Below, in pieces: positions 1 to 10,821 of a stretch of DNA of 31,192 nucleotides. Source of the DNA: Vairimorpha apis BRL 01 (Eukaryota > Microsporidia > Nosematidae). Numbering within the stretch: the first letter of the stretch is position 1; each line of letters starts with the position of its first letter. The stretch is taken from assembly GCA_000447185.1 (NCBI GenBank), contig KE647058.1, forward strand, positions 6,836-38,027, given 5' to 3'. A program made the position numbers and the translations under genes. A model generated the notes under the pieces. The model worked only from the letters and a program-made list of their open reading frames with translations, did not search any database and had not been told where the DNA came from.

Positions 1-2085
1 GTCGGTGTTTATTTTATTACTTGTCATAAAATTTATGGGTTACTTTCAAAAAATTTATAAAAATGTTAATTTGTAAAATATTAAAATCAAAATTTTTTGA
101 AAAAAATTATAATTAAAAATACATATATCTAAATATTTCTAAAATAAATACCTAAAAACATGAATATTTAAAGGAAAAACATTTATTATAGTTTAACAAA
201 AAAATATTTCATTACTCAATATTTAAATATTTTTTTAATTAAATTATAAAAGGGAGATTAAATAATTTTTTTAATTTAAAATTTAAATATCATTTTAAAA
301 ACAGATTATAAATATCACAATTAAATTAAATACAAAGAAAAAATATTAAAATTTGAATATCTATTTATTTTTTAAAAACATTATATGAATGAATAATGTT
401 TTTATTTTAATAGTTTAGACAATTACATTACTTTATAAATTAAAAAATACTATATTTAACATGTTTTGTTTTATTAACGCCGTATAAGTTTATGTTTTAA
501 AATATTACTTTAATTTCTTTTTTGATTTTATGTATTTTTTATTATTAACAAAAATTAAAATATTAAATATTTATAGCTCAAAGTATTTATTTAAATATAC
601 CCTTATTGTCATAGAGATTAAAATACATATTTTAATGTTATATTTTATAAATTTTATAACTTTTTTTACGATAATTTTTTTAAATATTTAAGTAATTTCT
701 TAATAAACAAATTCAATGTAATTTCTACATTAACATGCTTTAAATGAATATTTTTGATGAATTTATAAAATTAAATAGAATTTATATATCAAAAATATTT
801 TTTATTCTAATTAATATTATTTTTTATATTTTTATGTAAAAAAAATAAATTTTCTTTTTTTGTTTTAAACATTATAAATCTACAAAGAAATATTAAAAAA
901 ATGAAATTTATGTTATTTAAATATTTATATTAAAATTCAAATTTTTTTTTATAATTATCTTTTTAGTATAAAAAAATGATTTTCAATTTCTTGTCATATG
1001 ATTTAATTATTAATTTTAATAAAATCAAATTAATATTTATTTATTAGTTTTAAGAATAATTTTATTTAATTTCAAAAAAATATTTATAAATTCCTTTAAA
1101 TTTTTTAAAATGAATTTTTATTATGATAGCTATTTCTTTTAATTCCTTTAAATTAGATTTATAAGTAAATGTTTTAATATTCATAGGCATTCATTATCTA
1201 AAATTTTTAATTTAAAAAAAACCAAAAATTAGCTATATTTAAAGTAAATAAATAATTATGTTTTCATTTTTTTTAAATAATATTTTCAATCAACTTGAAA
1301 AAACCACAAATAATATTATATATTGATTTAAATTTGTTATTTAATAATTAATTTAACATTATAAGGTTAAATTAAAAATAGTATTATATTAGATTTTTTT
1401 ATTTTTTTATGATATTAAGTACAAAATTTTACAAACATTTGTTTTAATGTGACTAATAAAAATTTAATACTTTTAGAAATCAAAATAATAAAGTTTTTTT
1501 ATAATTTTTGATAAATAAAAAAAATAATTAAAAAATTAATATAATATTGTTTTAAAAAATATTTATTCTTATTATTAAAATTTCCTTCATTTGTAATTAA
1601 AAAATTAAATATTTTCTAATTTATAATAATAACTTTTTAATCATATTTAAATTTAATATAAATCAAAACTAATTAAATAAAACGTTTAAATAATATGATT
1701 TATCAAATTTTTGATTTTAATAGTTATTGGATAATTGATGATCTTTTTTATTTAATTTAAAAATATATTTTGTTGATAATTTTTTTAGATATTTAAAACA
1801 TTTAGTGTTATTTATCTAAAATCACAAAAAAAATAATTATATTATAATTACAACTACTTAAAAAATCAGAAATAAGTTTAATATAACATATACGTCACAT
1901 AAATAATTACAATATTTAAAATTTTTTTTTAAAAAATATTTATTTTATACAATCAATTTATATAATAATCAAATATAAATAATTTACAAAATAATGTTTT
2001 AAACAATAATTTATTATCATTTTACTTTTAAAAAATTTTAAATGATTTAAGATATATAATAAAATAAATAAAGTCATCTAAAAAT
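1..2085. other. AT-rich spacer, no gene seen
   Basis: About 2.1 kb of almost pure A/T with frequent stops in all frames. I see no open frame with a coding-like composition, no tRNA-like G+C island and no conserved motif. It ends in the CCC element of the ABC transporter gene. Confidence 0.6.
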
Positions 2086-2091
2086 ACCCTT
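2086..2091 (+). promoter_or_regulatory. CCC-type start element of ABC transporter
   Basis: ACCCTT lies 5 bases before the ATG at 2097. CCC-like elements just upstream of start codons are a described feature of microsporidian genes. The same element recurs before seven other starts in this window, which supports this start and a very short leader. Confidence 0.6.
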
Positions 2092-2096
2092 CTTTA

Positions 2097-3923
2097 ATGA
2101 ACAAAAATTTATTGCTAGTTTCAAATTTTTTAAAAGAATATAGAATTTTTAGATATTTTCTATTTCTTACTTTAATACTTCTTATTTTTGGAGCACATTT
2201 TGAGACAAGAATCATTATTGAAGCTGTGAATTTTTTAAAAATAGTTAGAAATAACGGGAGTATTGAAATTGGAACATCATTAATCATATCGCGGCTTTCA
2301 AAAATGTTTTTTTTGTATACATTAAGTTTTATATTGCCTTTGATTTCAGATTTTTATTTAACTAAACTTTATAGAATATGTATATGTTTTTATATTACAA
2401 AGGCATTAAATTTAGATCATATGTTATACAATGAAATTGGTTCTGGATATATAAGAGGAGTTATTGATAGAAAAGCATTTAATTATGTTTTTGGTATGGA
2501 TATGCTTTTATATCAAACTTTGCAAGGTAGTTTTACATATTTGTTTATGATTTTTTTAATATATTATTATTTTCATGTCAAAATTCTGATTTATACGTTA
2601 TTTAATTTATTATTGTGTATCATTTTAAATTTGCCGACATTAAAAAAAAGAAATAAACTTAGAAAAAAATATTCGACACAAAAAAGTTTACTTATTTCAA
2701 GGATTCTTCAAATTGTGTCAAACTTTATTGCAATTAAAGCAAATAATACAGAAGATGAAGAAATAAATGATTTAAATTTTTGCTTTAATTTAGTAGAAAA
2801 ATATGGAATATATGTTTCATGGTTTAATTATTTGGGAGCATTGATTGTAAAAATTAGTGTAATAGTTCCTAATGCAATATTTTTTTACTGCGTAATGAAT
2901 AATAAAATTAATTATATTTCTAGTGGAACAGATTTTATACTATACAACACACTTTTTGTGGCTTTAAAATCTAAAACATCAAGTTTAAGAGATCAAATAA
3001 CAGGTTTATCTATGTTTTGGACCGATATTACTTCTGATGATTGGGATGAATTAAAATTAGATATTGAAAATATAGAAATGTATTACAATTATAAAATTTC
3101 TGACGAAAAAGCAATTATAAATAAAAATAAATTTGCAATTTTACCAGAAAATTTTGAAAATAATTGTTATAGTGATTATAATATTATTAAAAATACAGTT
3201 ATTGAAACAAATAAATTAAAAACTTCTAACGAACAAAATGATGTAAAAAAATTTGTTTTTACCAAATGCATCGAATTTAAAGATTTTTCACTTAGTATTA
3301 AAGATAAAATATTAATACAACCTTCAAATTTTCAAATTTATAAAGGAGATAAAATTGCTATCATAGGTAAAAATGGGGCTGGAAAATCTTCTTTTATGAA
3401 TATATTTCTTAGGTATAGAGAATATTACGGTGAAATTTTTGTAGATGGTGTTAATATGAAACACATTGATAAAATTGATCAGCGTGATAAAATTTCTTTT
3501 ATTCCTCAAACTCCTGGAATATTATCTGGAACTATTAGGGAAAATATTATATATCAAACAAATAATGGTGATGTAAATGATTTATGTTCAAAATATGATA
3601 TGCATTTTGAAAATTTGGATAAAGATGTTGGCGAAAGTATGCTAAAAATAAGTGGAGGTCAAATGCAGAAAATTAGCTTTTTACGTGGTGTTATGAAAGA
3701 TGGTGATTTATTTTTGTTAGATGAACCTACCGCTAGTATGGATCCTAATGCAACTCTTAATTTAATAAATAAAATACATACGTGCTTAAAAAACAAAACG
3801 GTTATAGCAATTATTCACAATATGAATCTAATTAAGAATTTTGATAAATTTCTAATTCTTAAAGACAACAGATTAAGTGTCTATTCTAGTTATGAGAAAG
3901 CAATTGAAATTATAGATAATTAA
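2097..3923 (+). CDS. ABC half-transporter (ABCB/ATM1-like)
   Basis: A 608-residue TMD-NBD half-transporter, the usual size for the family, expected to dimerise in a membrane and couple ATP hydrolysis to export. The first ~300 residues hold several hydrophobic segments. The C-terminal nucleotide-binding domain is complete: Walker A GKNGAGKS (about 424-431), Q-loop Gln about 471 (PQTPG), signature ISGGQ (518-522), Walker B ending LLDEP (Asp542, catalytic Glu543), D-loop SMD and H-loop His about 574. Nothing catalytic is missing, so it should be active. A linker at roughly 330-390 is poorly conserved and Asn/Lys-rich. Microsporidia carry several such transporters, including a mitosomal Atm1. I see no clear N-terminal targeting signal, so the membrane and substrate are open. 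The frame is intact for 1.8 kb although it contains many A/T runs. Confidence 0.93.
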   Translation: MNKNLLLVSNFLKEYRIFRYFLFLTLILLIFGAHFETRIIIEAVNFLKIVRNNGSIEIGTSLIISRLSKMFFLYTLSFILPLISDFYLTKLYRICICFYITKALNLDHMLYNEIGSGYIRGVIDRKAFNYVFGMDMLLYQTLQGSFTYLFMIFLIYYYFHVKILIYTLFNLLLCIILNLPTLKKRNKLRKKYSTQKSLLISRILQIVSNFIAIKANNTEDEEINDLNFCFNLVEKYGIYVSWFNYLGALIVKISVIVPNAIFFYCVMNNKINYISSGTDFILYNTLFVALKSKTSSLRDQITGLSMFWTDITSDDWDELKLDIENIEMYYNYKISDEKAIINKNKFAILPENFENNCYSDYNIIKNTVIETNKLKTSNEQNDVKKFVFTKCIEFKDFSLSIKDKILIQPSNFQIYKGDKIAIIGKNGAGKSSFMNIFLRYREYYGEIFVDGVNMKHIDKIDQRDKISFIPQTPGILSGTIRENIIYQTNNGDVNDLCSKYDMHFENLDKDVGESMLKISGGQMQKISFLRGVMKDGDLFLLDEPTASMDPNATLNLINKIHTCLKNKTVIAIIHNMNLIKNFDKFLILKDNRLSVYSSYEKAIEIIDN

Positions 3924-5636
3924 AATTACACAATAAATTTTTGGAATTTCTAAATTTTAAACTTTTATTATAAATTTAATTTCATGTATTATATATTATA
4001 ACTATTGTTATCATTTTTTCTTAATTATAATAATTATTTTTTTGAAATATTTGATATACTTAAATTTTAATTTATTTATCATATAATCAAATTTTTGTTT
4101 AAAATTCTATTCAAGTAATTATATCTTTAAAGAAAAATATCGTATAATTTTAGATTTTTTGTATACATTTTTAAATACTAAATTATTAAAAAAAATTGTT
4201 AATATTTTATAGTAAAAATTACAAACGTATTTAAAATTGTTATTGTACAAAAAAAATTTATTTAAATTTGTGAATACACATGAGTATTTAATAAAAAAAA
4301 TTAAATGTATACAAAAAAAATATGTAAAATTATATATAAATTTTACATATAATTGTGCATATATGTTTATGTATAATTTTTTTTTGAGTTGTTGTTCCAT
4401 GTTTTTAAATATAATGGTTATAATATTTTAATTTTAATTTTATTTTTGTTAATTTTTATATATATTGTCAGTAGATGAACCTACTCTTATAATACAAATT
4501 CCTAAATCTACTAACTAAATAAGTTATTATTCTGTTTTATTTATTTTTCCTACTTCCATATTTTAATTTATTTGATATTTGACAGGTCGAATTGTATTTA
4601 ATTTATAATTGTTTTAGAAGATGTTATTTATGTTTATTTTACATTTTATATTTCTTATTTTAAATTTTTTAATAGATTCAACATCTTTAATTTATGTAAA
4701 ACTATTTAAGCAAAATAACCCTTCAATAGAATTATGGGTTCAAATATTTATAATAAAACGTATTTATTTACACCATCTACTATTTCTGATCGAACCTCAC
4801 ATCTGATCACATATATTATTTGAAATATTTATAAATAAAAATTTTGTTTAAAAATTTATAAAAATGGTGATGAAAATATTTTAAAGTTTAAAAAGTTATG
4901 ACTTTAACTAAATTTTCCCTTTAATAAGTATTTTAACCAATCTTAAATATATAAAAATATGTTTAAAATTATTTTTATTATAGATCTTATATTAACATCC
5001 AAATATTATTGATAGTATAACAAATTGTAATTTATAAATTTAAAATTAATATTTTTTTATAAAAATCATTTAGTAAATTTTTTACTTTAAAAATATAAAT
5101 ATTAAATTTTTGTGTATCTTCATGCTTTAATTAATAAATAAATGTTATTTAGTTAAATTTGATACATAGCATTTTATTTTTTATAAAACAAGTTTTTTCG
5201 ATATTTTGATTTTAAAAATGTTTAAAATAAATTTATAAAATTAACTAAATATTTTAATATTAATATTCAGTTGAAATACAAAAACTATAATATTAAATTT
5301 ACCAATAAAATTAGTTCAATAAAAAAATCTTTAATTTAGAAAAATAAAAATTTTCTTTTAAATAAATATTTATAATATTAAGGATTAAAAACAAATAAAA
5401 AAATATTAAATTTTGATAACAAAATAAAACAAATCAACTGTTAGAAAAATGACACAAAATAATCTTAAATACATTTTATTACCTAGATTAGATATATTTA
5501 ATTTAATACTTTTAGATGTTTTTTTATTGTTATTTTTTAATTTATGAATAATATCTTCAGAAAATTATATGTCAATTGAAAATAACTTGAAACATGTTTC
5601 ATAAAACGTATATAAAAAATTAATATTTTTATTATT
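3924..5636. other. Spacer with only doubtful small ORFs
   Basis: AT-rich spacer. The stretch at about 4470-4825 has somewhat higher complexity: a small hairpin AGTAG/CTACT at 4470-4485, an open frame at 4621-4806 that would encode a hydrophobic 61-residue peptide, and an ACCCTT element at about 4718-4723 followed by a 29-codon ORF at 4734-4823. None has recognisable homology. I would not annotate a gene here without transcript evidence. Confidence 0.4.
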
Positions 5637-6017
5637 ATGTTAATGTTTTTATTTACAACACTTATAACTTCGTTCTATGTTCAACCAAAACATGCATTAA
5701 TGATAACAACAAGAACAACGTCATCTCCTTTTGGTTTTGATAATTTTGGACACCAAAGGCAGATTTTAGAGCCATTGTTTATTCAACGATTTCATAAAGA
5801 AGATAATTTAGATGGGGTAATCGAAGAAGAAAAGAATAAGCAAAATCTTGAAACTAATTCCGAGACGAGGACAAGTTTTATTGGATATTTATTTAATAAC
5901 ATGTTATTTAGATTGACATTGTTTGCAATGACATGTTTTTTATTTTTCTTTATCGGATATCATACAAGGAAAAGTCAAGAAAATAATTCTTATGTAAGAT
6001 TGCCAACAACAGGTTAA
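5637..6017 (+). CDS. Small signal-peptide, single-TM protein, unknown
   Basis: A 126-residue protein that I do not recognise. Residues 1 to about 20 form a hydrophobic N-terminus with the look of a signal peptide or anchor. A polar, acidic middle (about 45-80, rich in Glu, Asn and Lys) follows. A second strong hydrophobic segment at about 88-110 (LFRLTLFAMTCFLFFFIGYH) leads to a short basic and polar tail. This suggests a type I single-pass membrane protein with about 60 lumenal or external residues and a 16-residue cytosolic tail. Codon composition is clearly less AT-rich than the flanks, so the frame is likely real. There is no CCC element before the ATG. A starting Met at position 3 is also possible. 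It could be a secretory-pathway, spore-wall or plasma-membrane protein, but nothing decides between these. Confidence 0.7.
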   Translation: MLMFLFTTLITSFYVQPKHALMITTRTTSSPFGFDNFGHQRQILEPLFIQRFHKEDNLDGVIEEEKNKQNLETNSETRTSFIGYLFNNMLFRLTLFAMTCFLFFFIGYHTRKSQENNSYVRLPTTG

Positions 6018-8249
6018 AATAAATTATTACTAATATTTTTGATTTTTTTTACAAAAAAATTTCTATAACTTCTAAATATATTATTATAAAAATTCCAAAC
6101 ATAAATTAATAAAATTTTATTTTAGACATTTTAAATTAATACTAAGAATTAAATTATGTAAAACAAATAAATTTTAAATAATTTTTTTATATAATGCCTA
6201 ATAAAAGCAATAAAAAAACTTGAAAACATTTTTTATATTATACAAAATCATCTAATTGTGTTTTTATATAAATTCTATGGATTTGAATTTTTGCAAGTTA
6301 AGATAATTGTAAAAAAAGTTATCTATTGTAATCAACTTATAATGTTTTCCTTAAAAAATTATTTATAGAATTTTTCTTAAAACATAATTTCTAGAAAATT
6401 TTTTTTGAAATAAAAATTAATTTACATACAAATTCAATAAAAAAATATTTTTAATTTACTATTTTTTAGTACAAACAATTATAAAAATCTAAAGTTAAAA
6501 CTTTTTTTAATCTCTTAAAAAATTATATAGCTTTTATAAATATTTATTTTTAAGAAATTAGATAAATTATTCAATTATTGTAATTAAATTTTTATTACAA
6601 TAGAGAATTACTATTTAGATGTAAAACAAAACAATAATATTTAAAATTTTAGAAAAAGGATAGATTCATTTATAAATAATTAAATTAAATATTAAATTTA
6701 TATTACTATATATTTATAGGTTTTTATTTTTTTAAATATTTATATTTAAAACTTCTAAAAAAATAAAAACACGACAAAATAGCAAAGACTAAATATACAA
6801 TTTAAGTCGTTTAAGAATGTAACATATTTTTCAAAGCGGTAAAATTTGTTACTTTTTAAAGTACTAAATGTTATAATATTTTTTTTGAAGTTTAAATACG
6901 ATAAATATTTAAAGCTTAACAAAGATTATAAAATTAAAAAAAATATATTTTGAAAATTGAAAAGTGTTCTCAATAAATTAAAATGAATATTTATTATGTA
7001 TAGTGATATTATTTAATTGCTTTTAAACTTCAAAAAAATTACATTAGAATATTAAAATAAAATATTCTAAAATTTTTTATTTTTGTAACAAATTGGAAAT
7101 AAATTTGTGAAAATAATTAATCTAATAAAATAAATTATTAAGTAAATACAAAATAATAAAATTTTTTTATAATATAATTTTATCAATTAATTGCATAACA
7201 AAAATAACAATTTAAAATAAAATTACAGCCAAAAATGTATAAATAATTATATATATAATAAACATTAATAAAACAAAAAAAATTTAATTGTAAAAAATAA
7301 ACTAAAATTTAGTATTTTTTAAAATTATTTATTAATTTAATTTTTATTTTTTACAAGATTAAAAAATAAATGTTATTATAGCTAATAAAATTTAATAGAA
7401 TATAAAATTAATATTACATTTTTATGTTTAAGAAATTTTTTAATTTTTGTTAAAAAATATAAATATATAAAATTCCATTGTTTAATTTTAAATTAATAAA
7501 TATATTTTAATTATATAAAAAATAGTAGTAACATTTTATAATAACTAAATAAAACAAATTGTTTTAAATGTAAGTTTATTATTTTAACTTTAAAAAATTT
7601 TCACTATTTTGTTGATAAATTATATTATTAAATATTTTTAAATAATATTTTAATGATATATTTTTTAATAAAAATATTTTCTATATTATATAAATGATAT
7701 AAAAAAATAATTTTTATAAATTTAAAAAAATGTTTTTTTGTTTATAATTTAAAATTATAGTTAATATATTTGAAACCACATATAATAAAAAATAAATTTA
7801 TATATAAAAAATTTTATTATAAAATTATAAATAATATGTATATTATATATAAAATATTAAAAAATATTAAATTTATTTTATAATTAATTTTTAACAAAAT
7901 ATTTTAAATAGACATATTTAATGAATAATATATAATTTTAATGATTTGATTTTTAATGAAAAATTAAAATTTTACAAATATTTATTATACATTTCATCAA
8001 TATTCGAGAATTTTAATAAAAAATAATTTATGCTAAAATTAAAAAAAAATAGAATTTTACATTTAAATAATATAAAATTGCATATTTATATAATTTGGCA
8101 CAATATAATTAAAGTAAAATGTTTTCTTTAGAATTAAACTTAAGAAAATTTTTTTTTGATTTGTTTAACATAATAAAACTTTACATTTAAACATAAGAGT
8201 TACAAACATTTAGATAAAAAAAATATATTTATTGCTACAAAAATTTTCA
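6018..8249. other. AT-rich spacer, no gene seen
   Basis: About 2.2 kb of very AT-rich sequence. All frames close quickly, and I find no motif, tRNA-like segment or coding-like composition. It separates the small TM protein from the 3' end of the NF-YA gene. Confidence 0.55.
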
Positions 8250-8630
8250 TTATAAACCATCTTTTTTATTCAATTCCAGCGTTTCTTCTTTAGTTAAAAA
8301 TCTGCCAGAAGGTGCTCTTTTTCTTTGCATAGCGTGGCGATGCCGCGATTCATGCAGATAATTATTTTTTTGTTCAGCCATTAGGGTATCTAAATATTCT
8401 CTTCGCATTTTTCTTTTTTGAATACAATTTAATTGTTTCACATTTATATAGGTCCCTTGAGCTGATTGTTCATCATAATATCCATATCCATAATCATAAT
8501 TTTTATCTATGTAACCTTTGTTATCTTGAACGTTAAAGTTTTGGTTTGTTGGATTAATATGTGGCATCCTTAAGTTAAATTTATATTTTTTAAATATTTC
8601 CATATTTTCTGTTTCATCATCGTGTTTCAT
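8250..8630 (-). CDS. HAP2: NF-YA/Hap2-type CCAAT-binding factor subunit
   Basis: A 126-residue protein whose C-terminal half (about 61-112) is the CBFB/NF-YA domain: the subunit-contact helix INVKQLNCIQKRKMRR, then the DNA-contact motif YLHESRHRHAMQRKR and a GRF end. In the known family this subunit joins the Hap3/Hap5 (NF-YB/NF-YC) histone-fold pair and inserts into the minor groove at CCAAT. The glycine motif is usually GxGGRF; here it reads APSGRF, so one glycine is Ser. The N-terminal 60 residues are Asn/Tyr/Asp-rich (a DYGYGYY stretch) in place of the long Gln-rich activation domain of animal NF-YA. No CCC start element precedes it. The start is the first ATG in frame; Met10 is an alternative. 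The domain assignment is secure; activator function is inferred. Confidence 0.93.
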   Translation of the reverse strand: MKHDDETENMEIFKKYKFNLRMPHINPTNQNFNVQDNKGYIDKNYDYGYGYYDEQSAQGTYINVKQLNCIQKRKMRREYLDTLMAEQKNNYLHESRHRHAMQRKRAPSGRFLTKEETLELNKKDGL

Positions 8631-9690
8631 TCAAATCAAAAATTTTTTATGATCGAATATTTAAATAAATAATAAAAAATTTTATTCGTCCATAATTGAA
8701 ATTTGAGACAAAAAAGATCAATGAAGTAGAAAATTGATAAATTTAAATTTATAGCATATGTAAATATTGAATGTTAAAAAATGTAATTTAATGTAAAATA
8801 TTTTATTAATATCTTATATATAATAAATATATTCAAAGTTAAAATAAATCAATTTTTTTAATTTTAGTAGTATTTTCTTAATACTATAATTTCTTTTAGA
8901 TTATAAATTTATTTTTCTATGATTGATCTTTTAAAGGATTTTAAATATATGAAGTTAATATTAATATAATTATATATAAAAAGAAATTGTATTGTAATAT
9001 AAACAATTAACAAATTATTTTTTTGTAAATTATATACTTTAAAATATATTTTATAAAATTTTTTATACTTATGTCTGGTTTATTAAATATATCAACAAAA
9101 TTAATGGTATAATTTTAAATATATTGATAAAAAAATTGGAAAAACTTTATACTTTTATGATAACAATCTATGTAAAAATATTGTTTTATGATATGTAAAA
9201 ATCTAAATAAAATTTAAAAAATAATATAAAAATCTGTTTTTTATATTTTAATTTTTATTTATATATTTTAAAATTATATTAAAAAAATTATAAATATATA
9301 ATATAATAAAATAATGTACAATAAAAAATCTCATACCTTTATAATAAAAATTTAAAGTTGTTTTTTAACATGATTTGCAAAATTTTCAAACATATTGAGA
9401 ATTAGTAAAAAAGTTATTTATAATTTAATCTTTTTTCAAATAATTTAATAAATTTGTAGTACTATATTTAAATAAATATCTACAATATTTAAATACTATT
9501 ATGGTTTTTTTAAGATTAAATTACTGTTAATTTTCTTAAAATTTAGATTTTTACAATTATTATAAAAAAAATTTATAATATATTTTTGAAAGCAAAATAT
9601 AAAAATATATTAACAATAAATGAATGATAATTTGATAAAATAACATAAAAAATTATTTAATATTACATATTTGAATTTTTGAAACTTCTT
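8631..9690. other. Shared upstream spacer of divergent genes
   Basis: About 1.06 kb between the divergently oriented NF-YA and myosin light chain genes. Apart from the CCC element at its right end, I see no site or ORF I can support. Confidence 0.5.
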
Positions 9691-9695
9691 TTTTT

Positions 9696-9701
9696 ACCCT
9701 T
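9696..9701 (+). promoter_or_regulatory. CCC-type start element of myosin light chain
   Basis: ACCCTT ends 4 bases before the ATG at 9706. Its position decides the start: an upstream in-frame TTG at 9679 would place the element inside the coding sequence. Confidence 0.6.
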
Positions 9702-9705
9702 CAAT

Positions 9706-10164
9706 ATGCAAAGAAGAAATAGAAGACAGAACTCAAATATTTTTCATATGTTAGGTAAGAACCAAATTGTGGAATTGAGAGAAACATTTAGTATGATTGA
9801 TAGTAATAGTGATGGTATGATAAGTAAAGAAGATTTAATTGATTTTTTAAATTCGATTGGAAATCCTTTCACATTAGACGAAATTTCCAATATGATGTCT
9901 GAAATGGGAGGAAGTTTTTCATTTATGACTTTTATTACAATGGTTAGTGAAAAGTTATGTAATACTGATACAGAAGCTGATATACGTACTGCCTTATCTA
10001 AATTTGAAGATGAAAAAGAATTAAGAAAGTGGTTAAAAGACGATGAAAATGGAATAAATGATACAGACATTGACATATTATTGAGAGGATGTTTGACAAA
10101 TGGAAAAATTAATGTGAATAAATTGACAAGTAAAATCAAATTTGGTGAAATTTTAAATGAATAA
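9706..10164 (+). CDS. Myosin regulatory light chain (EF-hand)
   Basis: A 152-residue protein with the layout of a myosin II regulatory light chain. Such chains bind the neck of myosin heavy chain and control motor activity. The first EF-hand is canonical (DSNSDGMISKED, residues 32-43), with Asp at loop position 12 as in regulatory light chains. The flanking text (FSMID before it; FxTMVSEKL after it) follows the family closely. The later EF-hands are degenerate and should not bind calcium. The N-terminus is basic and carries RRQNSNIF, aligning with the family's phosphorylated (R)xTSNVF segment, so Ser10 is the likely regulatory serine. The start is the ATG preceded by ACCCTT. The gene runs toward the Nup57 gene with 45 bases between the two stops. 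A calmodulin-like protein is less likely. Confidence 0.88.
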   Translation: MQRRNRRQNSNIFHMLGKNQIVELRETFSMIDSNSDGMISKEDLIDFLNSIGNPFTLDEISNMMSEMGGSFSFMTFITMVSEKLCNTDTEADIRTALSKFEDEKELRKWLKDDENGINDTDIDILLRGCLTNGKINVNKLTSKIKFGEILNE

Positions 10165-10209
10165 ATTTGTTTATATATAAATTTTATTTGTTTAAGATCA
10201 GTTTGCATT

Positions 10210-10812
10210 TTAAATAAATTTATTTATATTTTGATATATAAATAATTTTTTCTCATGTTCATACAATTCTTCATTTATATTATTTAATAAATTTATCAAA
10301 TTATCTTTTAATTCAAATAAATATTTTACAATTTCTACTTTTTTACAAAATACCTGCAAAGGATCATTTCTAATTTCAATATTAAGTTTATTAATTTCAT
10401 CTATAATATTACAATCATTACTTTGTAGCCGATATTTATTGTATATGCTTTTTATAATTTTTCTATAAATTATCACCAAATTATAGATTCTACTACTAAT
10501 TTTTTCGTTTTTTAATTTTAATTCATCAATTTTATCTTGAACAAAATTATATGATAAAGATAATTTTTTTGAAGTTTCAATTTGTTCATTTCTTCTCATT
10601 TCAATTTCTTTACCTTTTAAAAGTACAGGCATTAAACTAGAATCTTTAGTTAAAGAATTGTACCAAAGATCATCAGGAAAATCCAATGGTTTGTAATATT
10701 GAGAATTTGTTTTATTATAAAATACATATTTAAATTTGAAAAATGGAGATGAAGGATCATAAGCTTTTTCAATATTATCTAAAATCGTTAATAATTCTTG
10801 TTCTTTATTCAT
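10210..10812 (-). CDS. NUP57: Nup54/Nup57-type central-channel nucleoporin
   Basis: A 200-residue protein. Residues about 17-85 match the conserved Nup54/Nup57 region: an F-K-x-x-F-Y-N motif (KYVFYN), a DDLWYNSL segment and MPVLLKG followed by MRRNEQ. The remainder is predicted helical and coiled coil (Lys, Glu, Ile, Asn-rich), as needed to assemble with Nsp1 and Nup49 in the central transport channel. The N-terminal FG-repeat region of yeast and animal homologues is absent, so this copy would act as a scaffold and not as a cargo-binding FG protein. The start is supported by TACCC four bases upstream of the ATG. The assignment rests on motif order I recognise; a profile search would settle it. 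Confidence 0.78.
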   Translation of the reverse strand: MNKEQELLTILDNIEKAYDPSSPFFKFKYVFYNKTNSQYYKPLDFPDDLWYNSLTKDSSLMPVLLKGKEIEMRRNEQIETSKKLSLSYNFVQDKIDELKLKNEKISSRIYNLVIIYRKIIKSIYNKYRLQSNDCNIIDEINKLNIEIRNDPLQVFCKKVEIVKYLFELKDNLINLLNNINEELYEHEKKLFIYQNINKFI

Positions 10813-10816
10813 TCTA

Positions 10817-10821
10817 GGGTA
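10817..10821 (-). promoter_or_regulatory. CCC-type start element of Nup57
   Basis: On the minus strand TACCC lies 4 bases before the start codon (plus-strand GGGTA). It supports the start and a very short leader. Confidence 0.55.

Noticed and set aside
4119..4431. Overlapping open frames on both strands (93 and 64 codons)
   Set aside because: Composition is pure A/T, the peptides are Phe/Tyr/Asn/Lys runs, the two strands overlap and there is no start element or family motif.
4505..4515. TACTAAC, identical to the yeast intron branch point
   Set aside because: No GTAAGT-type donor upstream, no flanking exons with coding sense; expected by chance in A/T-rich DNA.
4775..4810. GGTTCGAT on the minus strand, resembling a tRNA T-loop
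   Set aside because: No paired T-stem, acceptor stem or anticodon arm can be formed around it.
9744..10208. 154-codon open frame opposite the myosin light chain
   Set aside because: It is a mirror of the well-supported EF-hand gene, with no domain of its own.
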